Below, one piece after another: positions 23,739 to 34,535 of a DNA stretch of 48,962 nt. A program made the position numbers and the translations under genes. Positions within the stretch are counted from its first letter, which is position 1; each line of letters opens with the position of its first letter. The notes under the pieces are model-generated. The model saw nothing but the letters and a program-made list of their open reading frames with translations. It was not told the DNA's origin and searched no databases. Source of the DNA: Gryganskiella cystojenkinii (lineage: Eukaryota; Mortierellomycota; Mortierellomycetes; Mortierellales; Mortierellaceae); NCBI GenBank assembly GCA_015852425.1, contig JAAAIG010000194.1, forward strand, positions 2,141 through 51,102, written 5' to 3'.

Positions 23739-24557
23739 ATGTACGGCGAAGAAGCATCCAAACTCGCTCGCGAGACCAAACGAACCATAGATCATTTCCC
23801 GCCTTATAATGATCCCCTCGTTCGTTCCATCTCGCGCGAGATTCGACATCTCCACGAGACGTGTCAAGCCCTTATCCGCGAATACAACATTCAAAAGACC
23901 CAGGCCGAGCAAGAAGCACGGAGGCGGTGGCAAGAACAACAATACCAGCGATCACAGTCAACAGCAACACCCCAACTCAACCAGGGCGCAGGATCGTCCT
24001 CGGATCCGAATTATACGACCCTGGCCATGCTGGACCCAACACCTACCCAGGCCTCGTCCTCAACAACAACATCAAGTTCTCGGCAATACCGAAGTCTAGA
24101 GGCTCTGACGCATGAGCTTGTTTACCCGCTGACAGAACTCTTTTGGACAAAGTACATGGTGCACGAGACACCTCTTCAACGCAACAAACGAGTCCTAATG
24201 GCCTATCACTTCCAACGACTCGAAAAGATCAAGGAACTTGCATGGGCTTACAACACACTCTCAGAGAACTCTCGTCGGTTATTGTCTCCGGATGAGATCC
24301 AGTTCTTTCAGGAATACGAACGCAACTGTCGCAACAAGTATGCCAACTTGCACGAGTTTGCAGAGCTGGATCTGGGTCTCGGGATGATCTCGCCACCAAA
24401 AGAAGTCTTTATTACGGTCCGTGTCTTGAAGGATTGTGGCGATATCGTGACGGAATCTGGGGCGACCTTGAGTCTGAAAAAGAATTCAGAACACTTCGTC
24501 AAGCGTGGGGATGTCGAACGGCTGATCAACCAAGGTTACCTCTTGCACGTCGGCTAA
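23739..24557 (+). CDS. PSF1: GINS complex subunit Psf1
   Basis: Subunit of GINS (Sld5-Psf1-Psf2-Psf3), the Cdc45-Mcm2-7 cofactor of the replicative helicase; nucleus. Single exon, 272 aa. The N-terminus MYGEEASKLARETKRT and the following DPLVRSISREIRHLHE helix match Psf1. The helical A-domain continues with QRNKRVLMAYHFQRLEKIKELAW, and the C-terminal B-domain (ITVRVLKDCGDIVTESG) ends in the conserved HFVKRGDVERLINQGYLLHV. Usual Psf1 length is about 200 aa; the excess is a Gln/Ser/Thr-rich insert around residues 60-120, a loop in the A-domain. The stop is followed by a C/T-rich 3' region. Convergent with the p1-like gene. Confidence 0.93.
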   Translation: MYGEEASKLARETKRTIDHFPPYNDPLVRSISREIRHLHETCQALIREYNIQKTQAEQEARRRWQEQQYQRSQSTATPQLNQGAGSSSDPNYTTLAMLDPTPTQASSSTTTSSSRQYRSLEALTHELVYPLTELFWTKYMVHETPLQRNKRVLMAYHFQRLEKIKELAWAYNTLSENSRRLLSPDEIQFFQEYERNCRNKYANLHEFAELDLGLGMISPPKEVFITVRVLKDCGDIVTESGATLSLKKNSEHFVKRGDVERLINQGYLLHVG

Positions 24558-24901
24558 AGAAAAAGACTGTCCTTCCTCTGTCTCCCCTGTCTTTCCTCTC
24601 TTTCTCCCTCTCCCATCATCTTCAAGTGTAGAAAAAACCCTCCCTCTTCTCCTCTCCTCATGCGTCATAAAATAGATATACAAAAGCCCACATTCCATAT
24701 TATCGCTTCCGTTGAAACACATTAAGAAACCCTTTGATAAGGCACTCGATGTGATACCCTGTAGTTCGGTTGGTGAAGGATTTTGAACCGCATGCGGACG
24801 AAATAATATAAGGCGAGAATGGATAGCACATTGATCGAGAAGGAATATAAAAAAGCAGTAGTCGAAAGGTCGTTTTAAAGTGTCGAAAAAAGTATATCAA
24901 A
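24558..24901. other. Convergent 3' region PSF1/p1-like gene
   Basis: Non-coding DNA between two converging genes. No gene recognised. Confidence 0.55.
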
Positions 24902-26220
24902 CTATGCTTCAATCTTGGCGCGCTTGCCAGCAGGTTGATCTTCGATAATATCTTCTACTGTATCATCCTCATCCTGATCCTGCTCCGTCTTTGGTGAATC
25001 TGAGCTATCGCTCTATTTTTTGTGCATGGGTTTAGAATAGATCGAGTCAGTACTTTGGAACGTGGTGAAAGAAAGCCATAAACGACAGCAAAACAGTATT
25101 CCTCTGGTGGTCTTACTTCGACCTTATTTCCTGATTTCCGGAGCATGGCAATCTGACGCTGCACATTTTTGAGTTCCAGTTCCAAACGAATCTTTTCTGA
25201 TCGCTTTGCCTCGAGCACTATTTGAGATCGAACATAAGAGAGGAAGAGGACTTGAGTTATAGACCATGCATAACGAACATAGTGTGATCGGCATTATATT
25301 GACCACTGGTCAAGTAGACTTACATAATTGAGGCTAGTGGTCCGAGAAAAGTCACAGAGATTAAAATACATGGTAGAATTGCGCGTTAGTGTCTGGCTAT
25401 GATCAGATCAGCCATTAACAAGATGACAGTAAAAGGGACATACGTCTTCCGGCAAGGGCAATTCGATTGCAAGCCATTCCTCCTCTGTCAATTCATATCT
25501 AAAGGAGTAGAACAAAACGAAACCGGATCGTGAGTCAGAGTCTGCTTTCTGTCTATCCATTTGCTCCTACGGGTCCAATATGACAGTGGACTTGAAAACA
25601 AAACATACAACTCCTTGTTCTCTGTAACACGACGACGAATCTCCTCTCTGGATATTTTGGCTCCAGTGTTGACAATGCATCCGTTCTTGCGTCTGATATG
25701 GTCTCCCTGGATTAACGAGTTCTTCTGTCCAATGATTCTTGGGTCGATATGCAATCCTGCGAATTCTGTGTAAAAAGAAAGCATTGATCCGGTTTAGTTT
25801 ATACCTAACTATTCCAAGTAAGTAAAAAAAAAAAAAAAAGACTTCGTTACCTGCAGTCGACTGTTGACCGAGCATGCGCTGGGTCTGCAAGTTCATCTGG
25901 GCATTGGTCTTTCCGACGAGACAATTGGACTCGATGATTTTGGACCAGTTTCCAATGCCGAATCGCATGAGGGCCTTTCGCAAGACCTCGGCCTCGTTCA
26001 TGCTCCAACCTAAATGAGGATATATAAGTATCGTGAGTGGAATGTCACTTTCCTCGTCTTTGCCAGGTAGTTAAAAATGGTGGCAAACGAGTTTGAGTGG
26101 AACTGTCTGTCGGTGAAAACGTTAAGTACCAGGGGCGACAGTGTAGTTCCAGAGAGAGGCTGAATCGTTCGAGCGCAGAATGTTGCGGGCACCCGCGGTC
26201 ATTGAGCGTGGTCCAGACAT
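24902..26220 (-). CDS. Myb/SANT-like protein resembling MTA1-complex subunit p1
   Basis: Probable DNA-binding subunit of a DNA N6-adenine methyltransferase complex. Seven exons join in frame: 26220-26130, 26009-25851, 25765-25609, 25498-25444, a 10-nt microexon 25333-25324, 25217-25117, 25012-24902, giving 227 aa. Residues 22-90 form a SANT/homeobox-like helix-turn-helix: SLWNYT at 22-27, W32, FGIGNWSKI at 47-55, third helix GKTNAQMNLQTQRMLGQQS at 63-81. A conserved-looking block with HIRRKNGCIVNTGAKIS follows, then a charged linker, a coiled-coil helix (AKRSEKIRLELELKNVQ) and an acidic tail ending GKRAKIEA, a possible nuclear localisation signal. From memory, not from a search, this order and these motifs match the ciliate MTA1c subunit p1 (W-N-Y-T, FGIG-x-W-x-K-I, LGQQS, RKNxCIxNTG). 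The first four exons and the last are firm; the microexon is the join that keeps the coiled-coil frame. Alternative: a generic Myb-like factor. Confidence 0.75.
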
Positions 26221-26548
26221 TGTTGTGGAATATTAAAAGGGAAGGAGGGGGAGAACAACGGATGAGAGGTGAAGAGAGTAAAGGTCAATAACGAGGGAAT
26301 GTGATTGAAAGAAACGTCAAGAACTTGAATGCCTTTTGGGCAAACGAGAAAGACAGGGTGGACGAGAAGTGACTGCCAAAGCGCGATTCAAATTACAAAA
26401 ACGCGTTCTTTTCTTCCTTTGTCCCTGGCAAAATAAACACAACATCAATAGGCAAACCTAACACTTTCTCAAAGCCACCTTTCTTAATTTTCAAGACGCG
26501 ATTTTTATTAATTAACGTATGTGAAATATGATAAATATGCTTCTGTTT
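26221..26548. other. Intergenic, promoter of p1-like gene
   Basis: 328 bp between the p1-like start and the 3' end of the secreted-protein gene. A/T-rich near 26480-26540. No gene seen. Confidence 0.55.
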
Positions 26549-27106
26549 TCAGAAACCAACCATGCCACCAAGACCCATGGCCGCGGTTGCGACTACAACA
26601 ACAGCCCCAACTAGGTTGCTGACCACAAACTCGGAACCACTGTTAGGCGATGCAGTACCGGTAGGAGTAGCTCCAGCAGGAGGGGTCGCACCTGTCGAGT
26701 TGCTCACAATAGCATCACAATGGATCACACCGCTCAAAGGTGCCATCTGCGCCGTCGCTATTTCAACTTGGGTCGCATTACAGACTGGAGCTGCTCCCGT
26801 AGAACACGATGCTGCTGCGCCAGTGGCATTGAGTGTACCCGTAGACCAGTGGCAAAGACAGTTCTTGACAGGAGGAGTCTGGGCTGCCATTATCAGGTTG
26901 GGGATTGAGACTGTGTTGTTGGCAAAAATGGACTGAAGTAGGGCCTGGTTTGCAGCGCTCAAGGAAGCGCAGGTCGCCTCTTTGGGAAACGAGCTGAGAG
27001 TACACTGCGAACATGGGTTTGATTCATAGGGAACAGTGCCATCTTGTGCCGAGACCAAGGCGACAGCGACGGCAGAAAGGGTGATGATAGACTTGAAGAG
27101 TTGCAT
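26549..27106 (-). CDS. Small secreted Cys-containing protein, probably GPI anchored
   Basis: I do not recognise the family. Intronless, 185 aa. Residues 1-20 (MQLFKSIITLSAVAVALVSA) are a clear signal peptide. The mature part has eight or so Cys (CSQC, ATCASL, NCLCHW, SCSTG, PVCN, HCDA), giving a likely disulphide-bonded module of about 120 residues with NxS/T glycosylation sites. It is followed by a Ser/Thr/Pro/Gly linker and a hydrophobic C-terminus (NLVGAVVVVATAAMGLGGMVGF) with no basic tail, the pattern of a GPI-anchor signal. A cell-wall or cell-surface protein is the best reading. It is preceded by a T-rich upstream region and is on the same strand as the M64 peptidase gene, though 583 bp downstream of it. 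Confidence 0.78.
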   Translation of the reverse strand: MQLFKSIITLSAVAVALVSAQDGTVPYESNPCSQCTLSSFPKEATCASLSAANQALLQSIFANNTVSIPNLIMAAQTPPVKNCLCHWSTGTLNATGAAASCSTGAAPVCNATQVEIATAQMAPLSGVIHCDAIVSNSTGATPPAGATPTGTASPNSGSEFVVSNLVGAVVVVATAAMGLGGMVGF

Positions 27107-27689
27107 GATTAAAGAAAAAATAAAGTGTCAGGGAGAGTCGATAACGTGTGATTGAAGAAGAGAGGATAGAAAGGAATACAGTTTCCGCAATCGTTTTATA
27201 CCTAAATATTAGTTTCTCTTCACAAGGAAAAGTGGCGGACCACTTGGTCATGCGACGGCTTTTGGTTGGTTCCCGTACGGTAGAACAAGGAGCAGGTCCC
27301 TTTACTGACAGAGTTTGTCTTCTCTGTCTCCCACTCTCTTTTGTCAACTCCTAAACGAGAGGAGTGGAACCCATGCCCTTAAACCGAGAACACTGGCCCC
27401 GTCTTTTTTTTTACTGTTCTCTTTCTCCACTCCTGATCGGCAATGTCTGGAAGCGTTCGCCCTCAGAAAAAAAGGGTGACAGAAAAAAAGATGGGGTTGC
27501 ATGAAGATTTTGTCGACAAAGCCTAAAACATATATATATTGGTGATATGTGAAGGTTGTAGATACCACAATGTGAAAAAGATACACCATGAAAAAAGGGA
27601 TCTACACAATGAGCAGTCAAAAGAGCAAAGGGGGGGGAGAGGGGGGGCACACTTTGTGTATCCCTGGTATTTCTGACACTCCTTTGTTT
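27107..27689. other. Intergenic between secreted protein and M64 peptidase
   Basis: Promoter region of the small secreted protein and 3' region of the peptidase. Two G runs (27630-27637, 27641-27647) and a TATATATAT tract near 27530 are visible. No gene seen. Confidence 0.55.
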
Positions 27690-30017
27690 TTACTTGGAGC
27701 AGAACCGCTTTGCCAGGACAAACACTTTGCTGGCCTTCAACAAACCCCTCGGATCCTTGCGAACCTCAGAGGTTAAGAATTCGGTCTTGAATTCCCATAT
27801 GCCTTCGTCCTCGACCGGAACCTTCACTCGGACCTGATCATCAAGCTCAGGCAAATTAGCACCATTACGGTACCAGCGGGTCTGGTAAACCTCCTCGTTC
27901 GCGCGCTTGGACTGATCTTCTCTAAACTGACCCAAGGGGATCAATTTTGCCTCAATCTCAAACTCCTTGACGTCCTCGTGTTCGTCATCATCTTCATGGT
28001 GACACTGGACCTGAATCTCGTCCAAGAGACTAGCCTTGGACAACAAACGGTGCCAGAGTCCCTCTTTGCAGATCGAACAGAACTGGGTCGAGGCCATATT
28101 ACGCATGAGACAGAACTCGTGGTTGGAGCGCCAAGTCTTGCGTCCCTTGATATCGTAGGTTGGATAGGCAGAGATGACAGAGTTATCGAATCGGTATTGG
28201 TCCTCGCCTTGGAACTCGTGCATGGTCACAGAGCACAGTTGACGGATCGGTCTTGAAGCATCAGGCTCCTCGTTGTCGTACTTTGAACCCTGACGGAACT
28301 CCAACTCGTGAGATCCAGCTGTGAACCCTTCTTCCCCAGCCCACTCTGAAAAGTCCCTGTCATACCCTCCGGGACTGGTCCAGGGCAAACGCTTGCCATC
28401 AAGGTAGACCTCGAAGGAATCATCCGTGTCGACACCGGAATGAGAAATCTTGAGGCTCCAGCGTTTGAAATTACCGTCGGATTCAAACTTGACCTTGTAA
28501 GGGCCTTTCTTGAGATCGTACCAGGCATAATCCTGAGCACGGAGAACGTTCTTCTCTTCACGGGGGACAGCGTCCGTGAGCCAGTGTTTCCACTTGATAT
28601 TTTGAATTGACCAACGTTCGGCGTTCACGCCAGAGTATACCTGACCACCATCGTACTCTTCACCGACATCGATCAAAGAATGACCGAGCTCGTGACGCAA
28701 GACGACCGTACCAGACTTGTTGGAGCTGGTCGAGATGACAAATTCGCCCCCGAGGCCTCCGTCTATTCAGGTGAGGAAAAGAATCTTTTCGTTAGTGATC
28801 AGTAAAGGAACCAACACTCCTAGTGTGTCAGGCTTTTTGTTTTCTTACAATAAGGATCATTTCCAATCAAACTGGGGAAATCGCAAGCATATTTGCCGAC
28901 GGCATGGCAGGCTTGACGGGCAGCGCGAGAGTTGGCGGTGTAGATACCGCGGAGCTCAGTACCATCACGGTAGAGTCTGAAACTGGTATCCTTCCATTTA
29001 CCCTGTGTGCCGATACCACTCTCCTTAGAGGGACGGAAGAGCGCGTGGACGTTGAAAAGGGGTAAGAACGACTGGAACGTGTCGCCGATGAACATGTCTA
29101 AATTATTTTTTGAAGGTCACATCAGAGTTGATGAAGAGTTAATCAAACAGCTGCAGTTCTAAAATGTGCAAAAAACAGAAAGGGGATTCTTTTTACCATT
29201 GACGAGACGCTGCATGTCGCTAAAGAACTTTTCGCGTTCCTCGAGAGTGTATCCATCACCCATAAAAACGATATCAACACGGTTGCTATCTGGCCCGTTG
29301 TCAACAAGTTTGCGCTATTAAGCAGCAGAGGACGGAAATGAACAAGAACATAAAAGAATGTCAGGGACGTCTACTTCGCTTATCGTGTGATCGCCAAAAA
29401 AAACACGATAATATGCAAGGGTCCGATTGTTCCTGATATTGTCATCAAAAAAGGCAGCTTACAACTTCGTCATCCTCCTGAAGACCAAGAGAAGGAGTGC
29501 TGGACTGGCGACCACCAAATACGGTTTGACTCCCTTGATCATCCGAGAAAGCATCCTCGACAAAGGCAATGGTTTTGTCCCTGGATTCAATCAGGAACTC
29601 CTCTTCCTCGACCGCATCGCACTCGTTTCTCAAAAAGTGGTATTCCACCTCTTGAAGACTGGATTGAACATTTGTGTTCAATTCGAGCATTTGTTTCGCA
29701 GGCACTTCAGACTCTTCGTCATTGTAGTTATGATGGCCGTGTTGAGCTTCGTCATGGTTCTTGCGTTGGATCACCTGGGATCGCTCGCCACGCTTATTGA
29801 GAGGGTAGAGGTTTCTGAAGGGCTGAGTCTCTCCCCGATCGAGGATCGTACAGAGGAAAGAACCATCGGTAAGACGAGTACGGTCGATGAGAGTGAAGTG
29901 ACCGGTAACCTGACTCTCGTCATTGGGGATGGTGAATGAAGAAGATGCACCGCCGGCGACCACTGTGGTGAGACCCGCGAGAGCAATAGCCGTCGAGAGG
30001 AAGAGACAGGTTCGCAT
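27690..30017 (-). CDS. Secreted zinc metallopeptidase, family M64
   Basis: IgA-peptidase-M64-type zinc protease, found in bacteria and in some fungi; the fungal substrate is not known and the IgA name should not be read as function here. Four exons join in frame: 30017-29463, 29314-29197, 29097-28849, 28762-27690, giving 664 aa. Residues 1-21 are a signal peptide (MRTCLFLSTAIALAGLTTVVA). The N-terminal part is charged and His/Glu-rich. The catalytic domain begins near VDIVFMGDGYTLEER, typical of M64, followed by FFSDMQRL and FLPLFNVHAL. The zinc motif HELGHSLIDVGEEY lies at 331-344: H331, E332, H335 and the downstream GEEY. GGLGGEFV precedes it. The last 300 residues form a beta-rich C-terminal domain. 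The key motif is assembled across the last splice, which supports that join. Start chosen as the ATG giving the signal peptide. Confidence 0.92.
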
Positions 30018-31548
30018 GGCTGGAAACTGCGTTTGAGAGATGAAAGGAAAAGTCGGACTGAGAGAGAATGAAAGGAATGAGGAATGAGGAGAGAGGAAGG
30101 ATGTAATGTAAATGGATGACAAAGAGAAAAGAAGAAAAAAAAGAGAAGGGAAACGGTTGCTGTGAAGCACCGCGGGACGCGGTTGGACGGACTGTACGAG
30201 GTGAACACGAGTGAAAAAGAATTCCTTTTGAGGGGTGCATTCGCCTCGTTTTTCCTGCCTCTTTCGTGTGAACAATGGAACAACGGGCATACATAGGGTT
30301 TACTTAGGCTCAGAACGAGACTTACGATCGATGATCCTGTTGCTCCTGGTCTTTTTTTTGAGTTGTTGCCATGTGGTTGAAATAAGGGTTGCACCGACCT
30401 TTTTTTATCTTATTGTCAAAGATCCAACGGTCAAATGCAGGGGTTTGATGGTGATGTCTATCCTTCTACTGAGAAAGCACTCCTTTTTGCTCTCCTCAGC
30501 CATTTACAGCATTCACAAGAACCTTGTTCCTTGTAAGGAGAAAAGAGCTACCTACCTGGTCACAGGAACAAAGACAAAAAAAAAAAGCTTCTTTCCTCAC
30601 CAGCCCCAGCTACTTTTCTCGCTTTCTCCCCCCCATCCCCCTTTGTTTTCTGCTCTGTCTCCTAGTGTTGTTTGTTCGTCCAGTCCTGTCTCGCCCCAAG
30701 AAAAGGAAGACCCTTTTTTTGCTTGTGGTGTGGTGTCCAACACGTTCGTTTGAACCAGAAAGTCATTGACCAGTCAAAATGATCGATGTGTGTTTGTTCA
30801 GGCCTTTTTTTTTCCTCTTTTCATTTTCCCCAAAGCAGTATTTGCCGATCGAGCCAACAAACAACAAAGAGTTGCCTTTTTTCTTCTCCCCCTCGTTCTG
30901 TCTTTTGGACTTCATCATTATCGACCACACATAAACACCCCCACTCATCTTTTACTCCTCTGCTCTTTATATAAGGGCCCTGTCACCTTTTTTTGCTTTT
31001 TGTGCTTTCTTTCTGTCGCTCTTTCTTTCACTCTCTCTTCCCGCATGCACAAAGTCATCCTTCCCAGTCCGCCTTTTGCCTCTATATCTTTTCCCTTTTC
31101 TGTCCTCACCCCTCTCCTTTTCTTTCTGTCTCTATCTTTTTCCTTCTTTTCTCTTCCCTTCCCTTCCTTTGCTCGCTTTTTTTCCCGCTCGCTCCTCTCG
31201 CCCCTTGCACAGCAATGATGGCAACGCATGAAAAGGTCAGAGGACAAACGAAGGAACCTTGTCGAAAGAAACACGCGCCTGACACGATTTTTTTTTCTTT
31301 TTCTTTTTTGCAACTGACCTTTTTTTGTTCTTCTCTATTCTTCGATCTCCTCTTCTTCCTCCTCTCTCTCTCTCAACACAAACCGTCGATATTAATCCAC
31401 CCTCGGTCATGCACTGAACCTCACACATATACACCCACACATCTAGTCTGCAAGCAAGGACAGCGACATCAGGACGACTAGCACCATAAACCCCACCAAA
31501 ATTACCACGACGAACCCAAAGTCGGTCGCTGCACGTCTCTCTGCAGGC
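30018..31548. promoter_or_regulatory. Divergent promoter region, M64 and coiled-coil genes
   Basis: A 1.5-kb gap between divergent genes. The + strand from about 30880 to 31210 is pyrimidine-rich. A TATA-like CTTTATATAAGG lies at 30965-30976. A leader-like ATG in good context (CAGCAATGATGG) occurs at 31215, and an excellent splice-acceptor sequence (CTCTCTGCAG) ends at 31546, immediately before the ATG chosen for the next gene, so a 5'-UTR intron is likely. The segment 30854-31050 recurs at 36773-36945. Confidence 0.6.
30854..31050 (+). repeat. Promoter segment, copy A of a duplication
   Basis: Starts GCCAACAAACAACAAAGAGT and runs through GGACTTCATCATTA, the TATA-like TGCTCTTTATATAAGG and TCTGTCGCTCTTTCT. 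A diverged second copy in the same orientation lies at 36773-36945; it keeps the block order with small indels and has lost the TATAA. Confidence 0.75.
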
Positions 31549-34190
31549 ATGATACCGTTCTTTGTGCCGCCGCCACCACATCTCTCTGAGCAAAGCTCCT
31601 CGTCCTCGGCTTCGTCATCCCACCACAATGCATCTACTGACCTACAATCACAACAAACATCGTTACAACAAGACCCGACCATGATGACCCCACCAATGTC
31701 ACCAACCGAAGACCACTTTGTCTTCAACTCAACAATCGATAGTCGTCTCGCCACAAACACTCACCACCCCACCTCAACAACTACTACGACCACGTCAATC
31801 ACCACAGGACAACAGTCGTTTTCATTGTCAGCGCATGGAACCTCGTCCATGTTGTCACCAGTCCTGGTCAATTCACCAAGAACAGAAGACATGACGGGCT
31901 CCTCTACATTCGAATCCGTCTCCTCGCCTTCGACGACAGCTTCGGGCTCAACGACAGCATTCTCCCACAATTCAGGCATTTCTCCGCGTCCCTTGTCCTT
32001 TCATTGGGACGACTATCGAGGCGACGACAAGGACGAGGAGGAGTACGATAGCTATGGAGACGAGAGCGATAGTCAAAACGATGACCAGGACCGGGACAAT
32101 GACGAAGAAAAAGGATACGGCGACTTTGATCGTTCGTTCAGAAAGGGTCGTAACTGGGACCAGAGGAACAAGGGCCTGCAGCAACACCCTCCTTCTTTTC
32201 CTCAAAAGGGAGATCACATAATCAGCTCTTCTTTTGTCTCCAGTCGACGAACGTTCAACAGTGACAACATTGTGAGCAGCAACGGCTCTCTCAGTGGTAG
32301 CAACGGCATGAGCAGGAGTCGTCGAACAAGTCTGAACAGCAACAACAGTCGCACTGGCGGAAGAATCTATCAACACCAACAACCGACAGAACACGGATTC
32401 GAGGACGAGTACACTTTTGGAGGTGCAAGTTCCTACCGAGGCGGGATCAACGAGGATCGGTACGATTCTCTCCGTCATGGAATCGGAACCTCCGTCTCGG
32501 ACATGTCTGAAGAATTGGCCAAGGCGCGTTCAAAGATGAATCGCGCGAGTCGGGCGATGCGAAACATGGAACAGGAGCTGGAAACCCTGCAATTGAGCAT
32601 CGGTATGTTCTCTTATCAACCTTTTTTTTTTTTTGTCTTCACTTTCGGATATTTTTTTCTTGGAGTGAAAGAGGGAGGTGAAAAAAAAATGAGCAAAGGA
32701 GATCAAACGGCGGGNNNNNNNNNNAAAAATGATGTCAAAGAGGAACGAACGGAAAACTTACCGGATATGCTCTTTTTGGCCTTAATTCTCCGTTGTTGAC
32801 AAATATCCCTCTCGAAAAACGGCAACCATCTTTTTAGACGAGAGCAAGGCAACAAGTGCAAATGCAAGATCTGCCCTAGAAGAAAACTTTTGGAAACTGG
32901 AATGTCTGGCATTGACGATGGAGAAGGATCGCCAGGAGATGCAAAAACAAATCCAAACAGTCGGACGAGAAACGAACCAGGTAAATGCTAGAGGAGAAAA
33001 AAAAACGAAAGAATGACAAAGCTTGGCTTGGCATGATACCGCACGGGTCTGTGGCAATGATCTCATGAACAGCGCATGGCACGAACTATTATTATGTTAC
33101 ATTTCGTTATCTTTCCATTTTGATCTTAGAATAATACTCACACGTTACTCCACGTTGTTTTTCTTCTTTCTAGGCTGTGGACACGGTGACAAATTGGGAG
33201 GTGCGAATCGACTGGTTAGGCCAAAAGATGGACAACACCTCAGAATACGTCTCGGAACTGGTTCTCTCTGAACAGGAGTGCATGTCCTTCGTCAAGATGA
33301 TTATCCAACAAAACCGCCGTTACGCTATGCCAGCAATCTCTCGATCGACTGAACGGAATATCAAGCTGATGGCACCACCGACACCAATGCGAGAGATTGG
33401 GCACCCCTCTCTCCCTTCACCGCCGACACCACGCATGCAAACACCACAGCCACAATCTTCACCCGCACTCGCATCAGCACCCCAACATCCACCGCAGAGA
33501 CTTTCAGGTAGACTCGGCAACATTCCGCTTTCTTGGTTGCTTGAACCGATCTTGCCACCAAAACCACCCTCGATCGGCATTGCCCGCATACAAGAAATCG
33601 ATGACTCCCAGGACCATCAGGATGAGGAATGGGAACATTTGCAAGGAGGAGGATATAACGACGAAAATCCGTCAAGGAAGAGGACTGTAGAGCCACCAGC
33701 GGAACTCTGGAGGGACTTTTCTAGATTGACTGTCGCACTGGAAAAGGGACAGACCAGGACACCGTTCTCGCCTTTCCAACGGGCGCGATCGAGGAATGGA
33801 CCCGGAATTCTCTCATCCTTGACTCAGGCCACCTCCGGTAGTGTACAATCGTCGTCATCTTCGCCATCTTCGCCATCGAACCAAGGAAACGTCGTTGGCT
33901 TTAAATCTACTGTTCCACGTCGCCCCCAAGTCGAGGGTCTTACTGCCATGCCCAAGATCCTCCCTGCCTCAGCAGCAGTCAACAGGATTCCGGATCTGAA
34001 GCGACGAAGCAAGAATCTTTCGCACCTACCTGTTCACTCCTGGTTGCAATTCCAGTTCAGTAAGACGATGACGAACCCTGGAGCGTTAACCATGGCGGGG
34101 GCGACTGGCGGATCTAGGAACAAAAGCAACAACAACAACAACAGTACCACCAAATCGAAACCTATCACCATCTTCCAAACCATTGTCTAG
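31549..34190 (+). CDS. Uncharacterised coiled-coil protein
   Basis: I do not recognise a named family. Three exons join in frame: 31549-32602, 32838-32980, 33174-34190, giving 737 aa. Residues 1-300 are Ser/Thr/His/Asn-rich and disordered, with an acidic run (DDKDEEEYDSYGDESDS). Residues about 322-430 are helical: KARSKMNRASRAMRNMEQEL, then ENFWKLECLALTMEKDRQEM and TNWEVRIDWLGQKMD, consistent with a coiled coil. Residues 450-737 are again low complexity with Pro/Ser/Thr runs. The splice joins keep the helix in frame, so the core is real. The first intron contains the 10-N gap at 32715-32724. The start is the first ATG after a strong splice acceptor; the protein might begin elsewhere if that acceptor joins an upstream coding exon. 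A cytoskeletal or polarity scaffold is possible but not supported by any motif. Confidence 0.68.
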
Positions 34191-34535
34191 AACTTTTCAC
34201 TCCTTCGGCATTATATATCCATCTTGTTCATTTTTGTTGTACACTCTTCCTTCTATCCCTTTGTAAAATATTCCTTCCTTTTGTCCAATACACTACCTTT
34301 TTTCTCCCTTTTTTGTTCACTATTTCTGCTACAATATCACATACATCACACTTCTTTTGTAATAAAATTCATAGACAATAAAAATAATGACTTGGTCGGG
34401 TCATCGAGGACAGATTGTTTACTATGCGAACAGGTCAAATCAGGATTGACGCGAGAATGAGTTTAATATATTGGATTTCAAGATGTTACAGATGCAAAAA
34501 GGGAGAAAGAAAAACGAAAGAGATAGAAGCTTTCG
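34191..34535. other. 3' region of coiled-coil gene
   Basis: T/C-rich 3' non-coding DNA with several AATAAA-like sites (for example AATAAAAT near 34361 and CAATAAAAATAAT near 34376). No gene seen. Confidence 0.55.

Noticed and set aside
30993..31481. Plus-strand open frame of about 160 codons
   Set aside because: It is Phe/Leu/Ser-rich from a pyrimidine tract in the promoter; no domain or codon structure.
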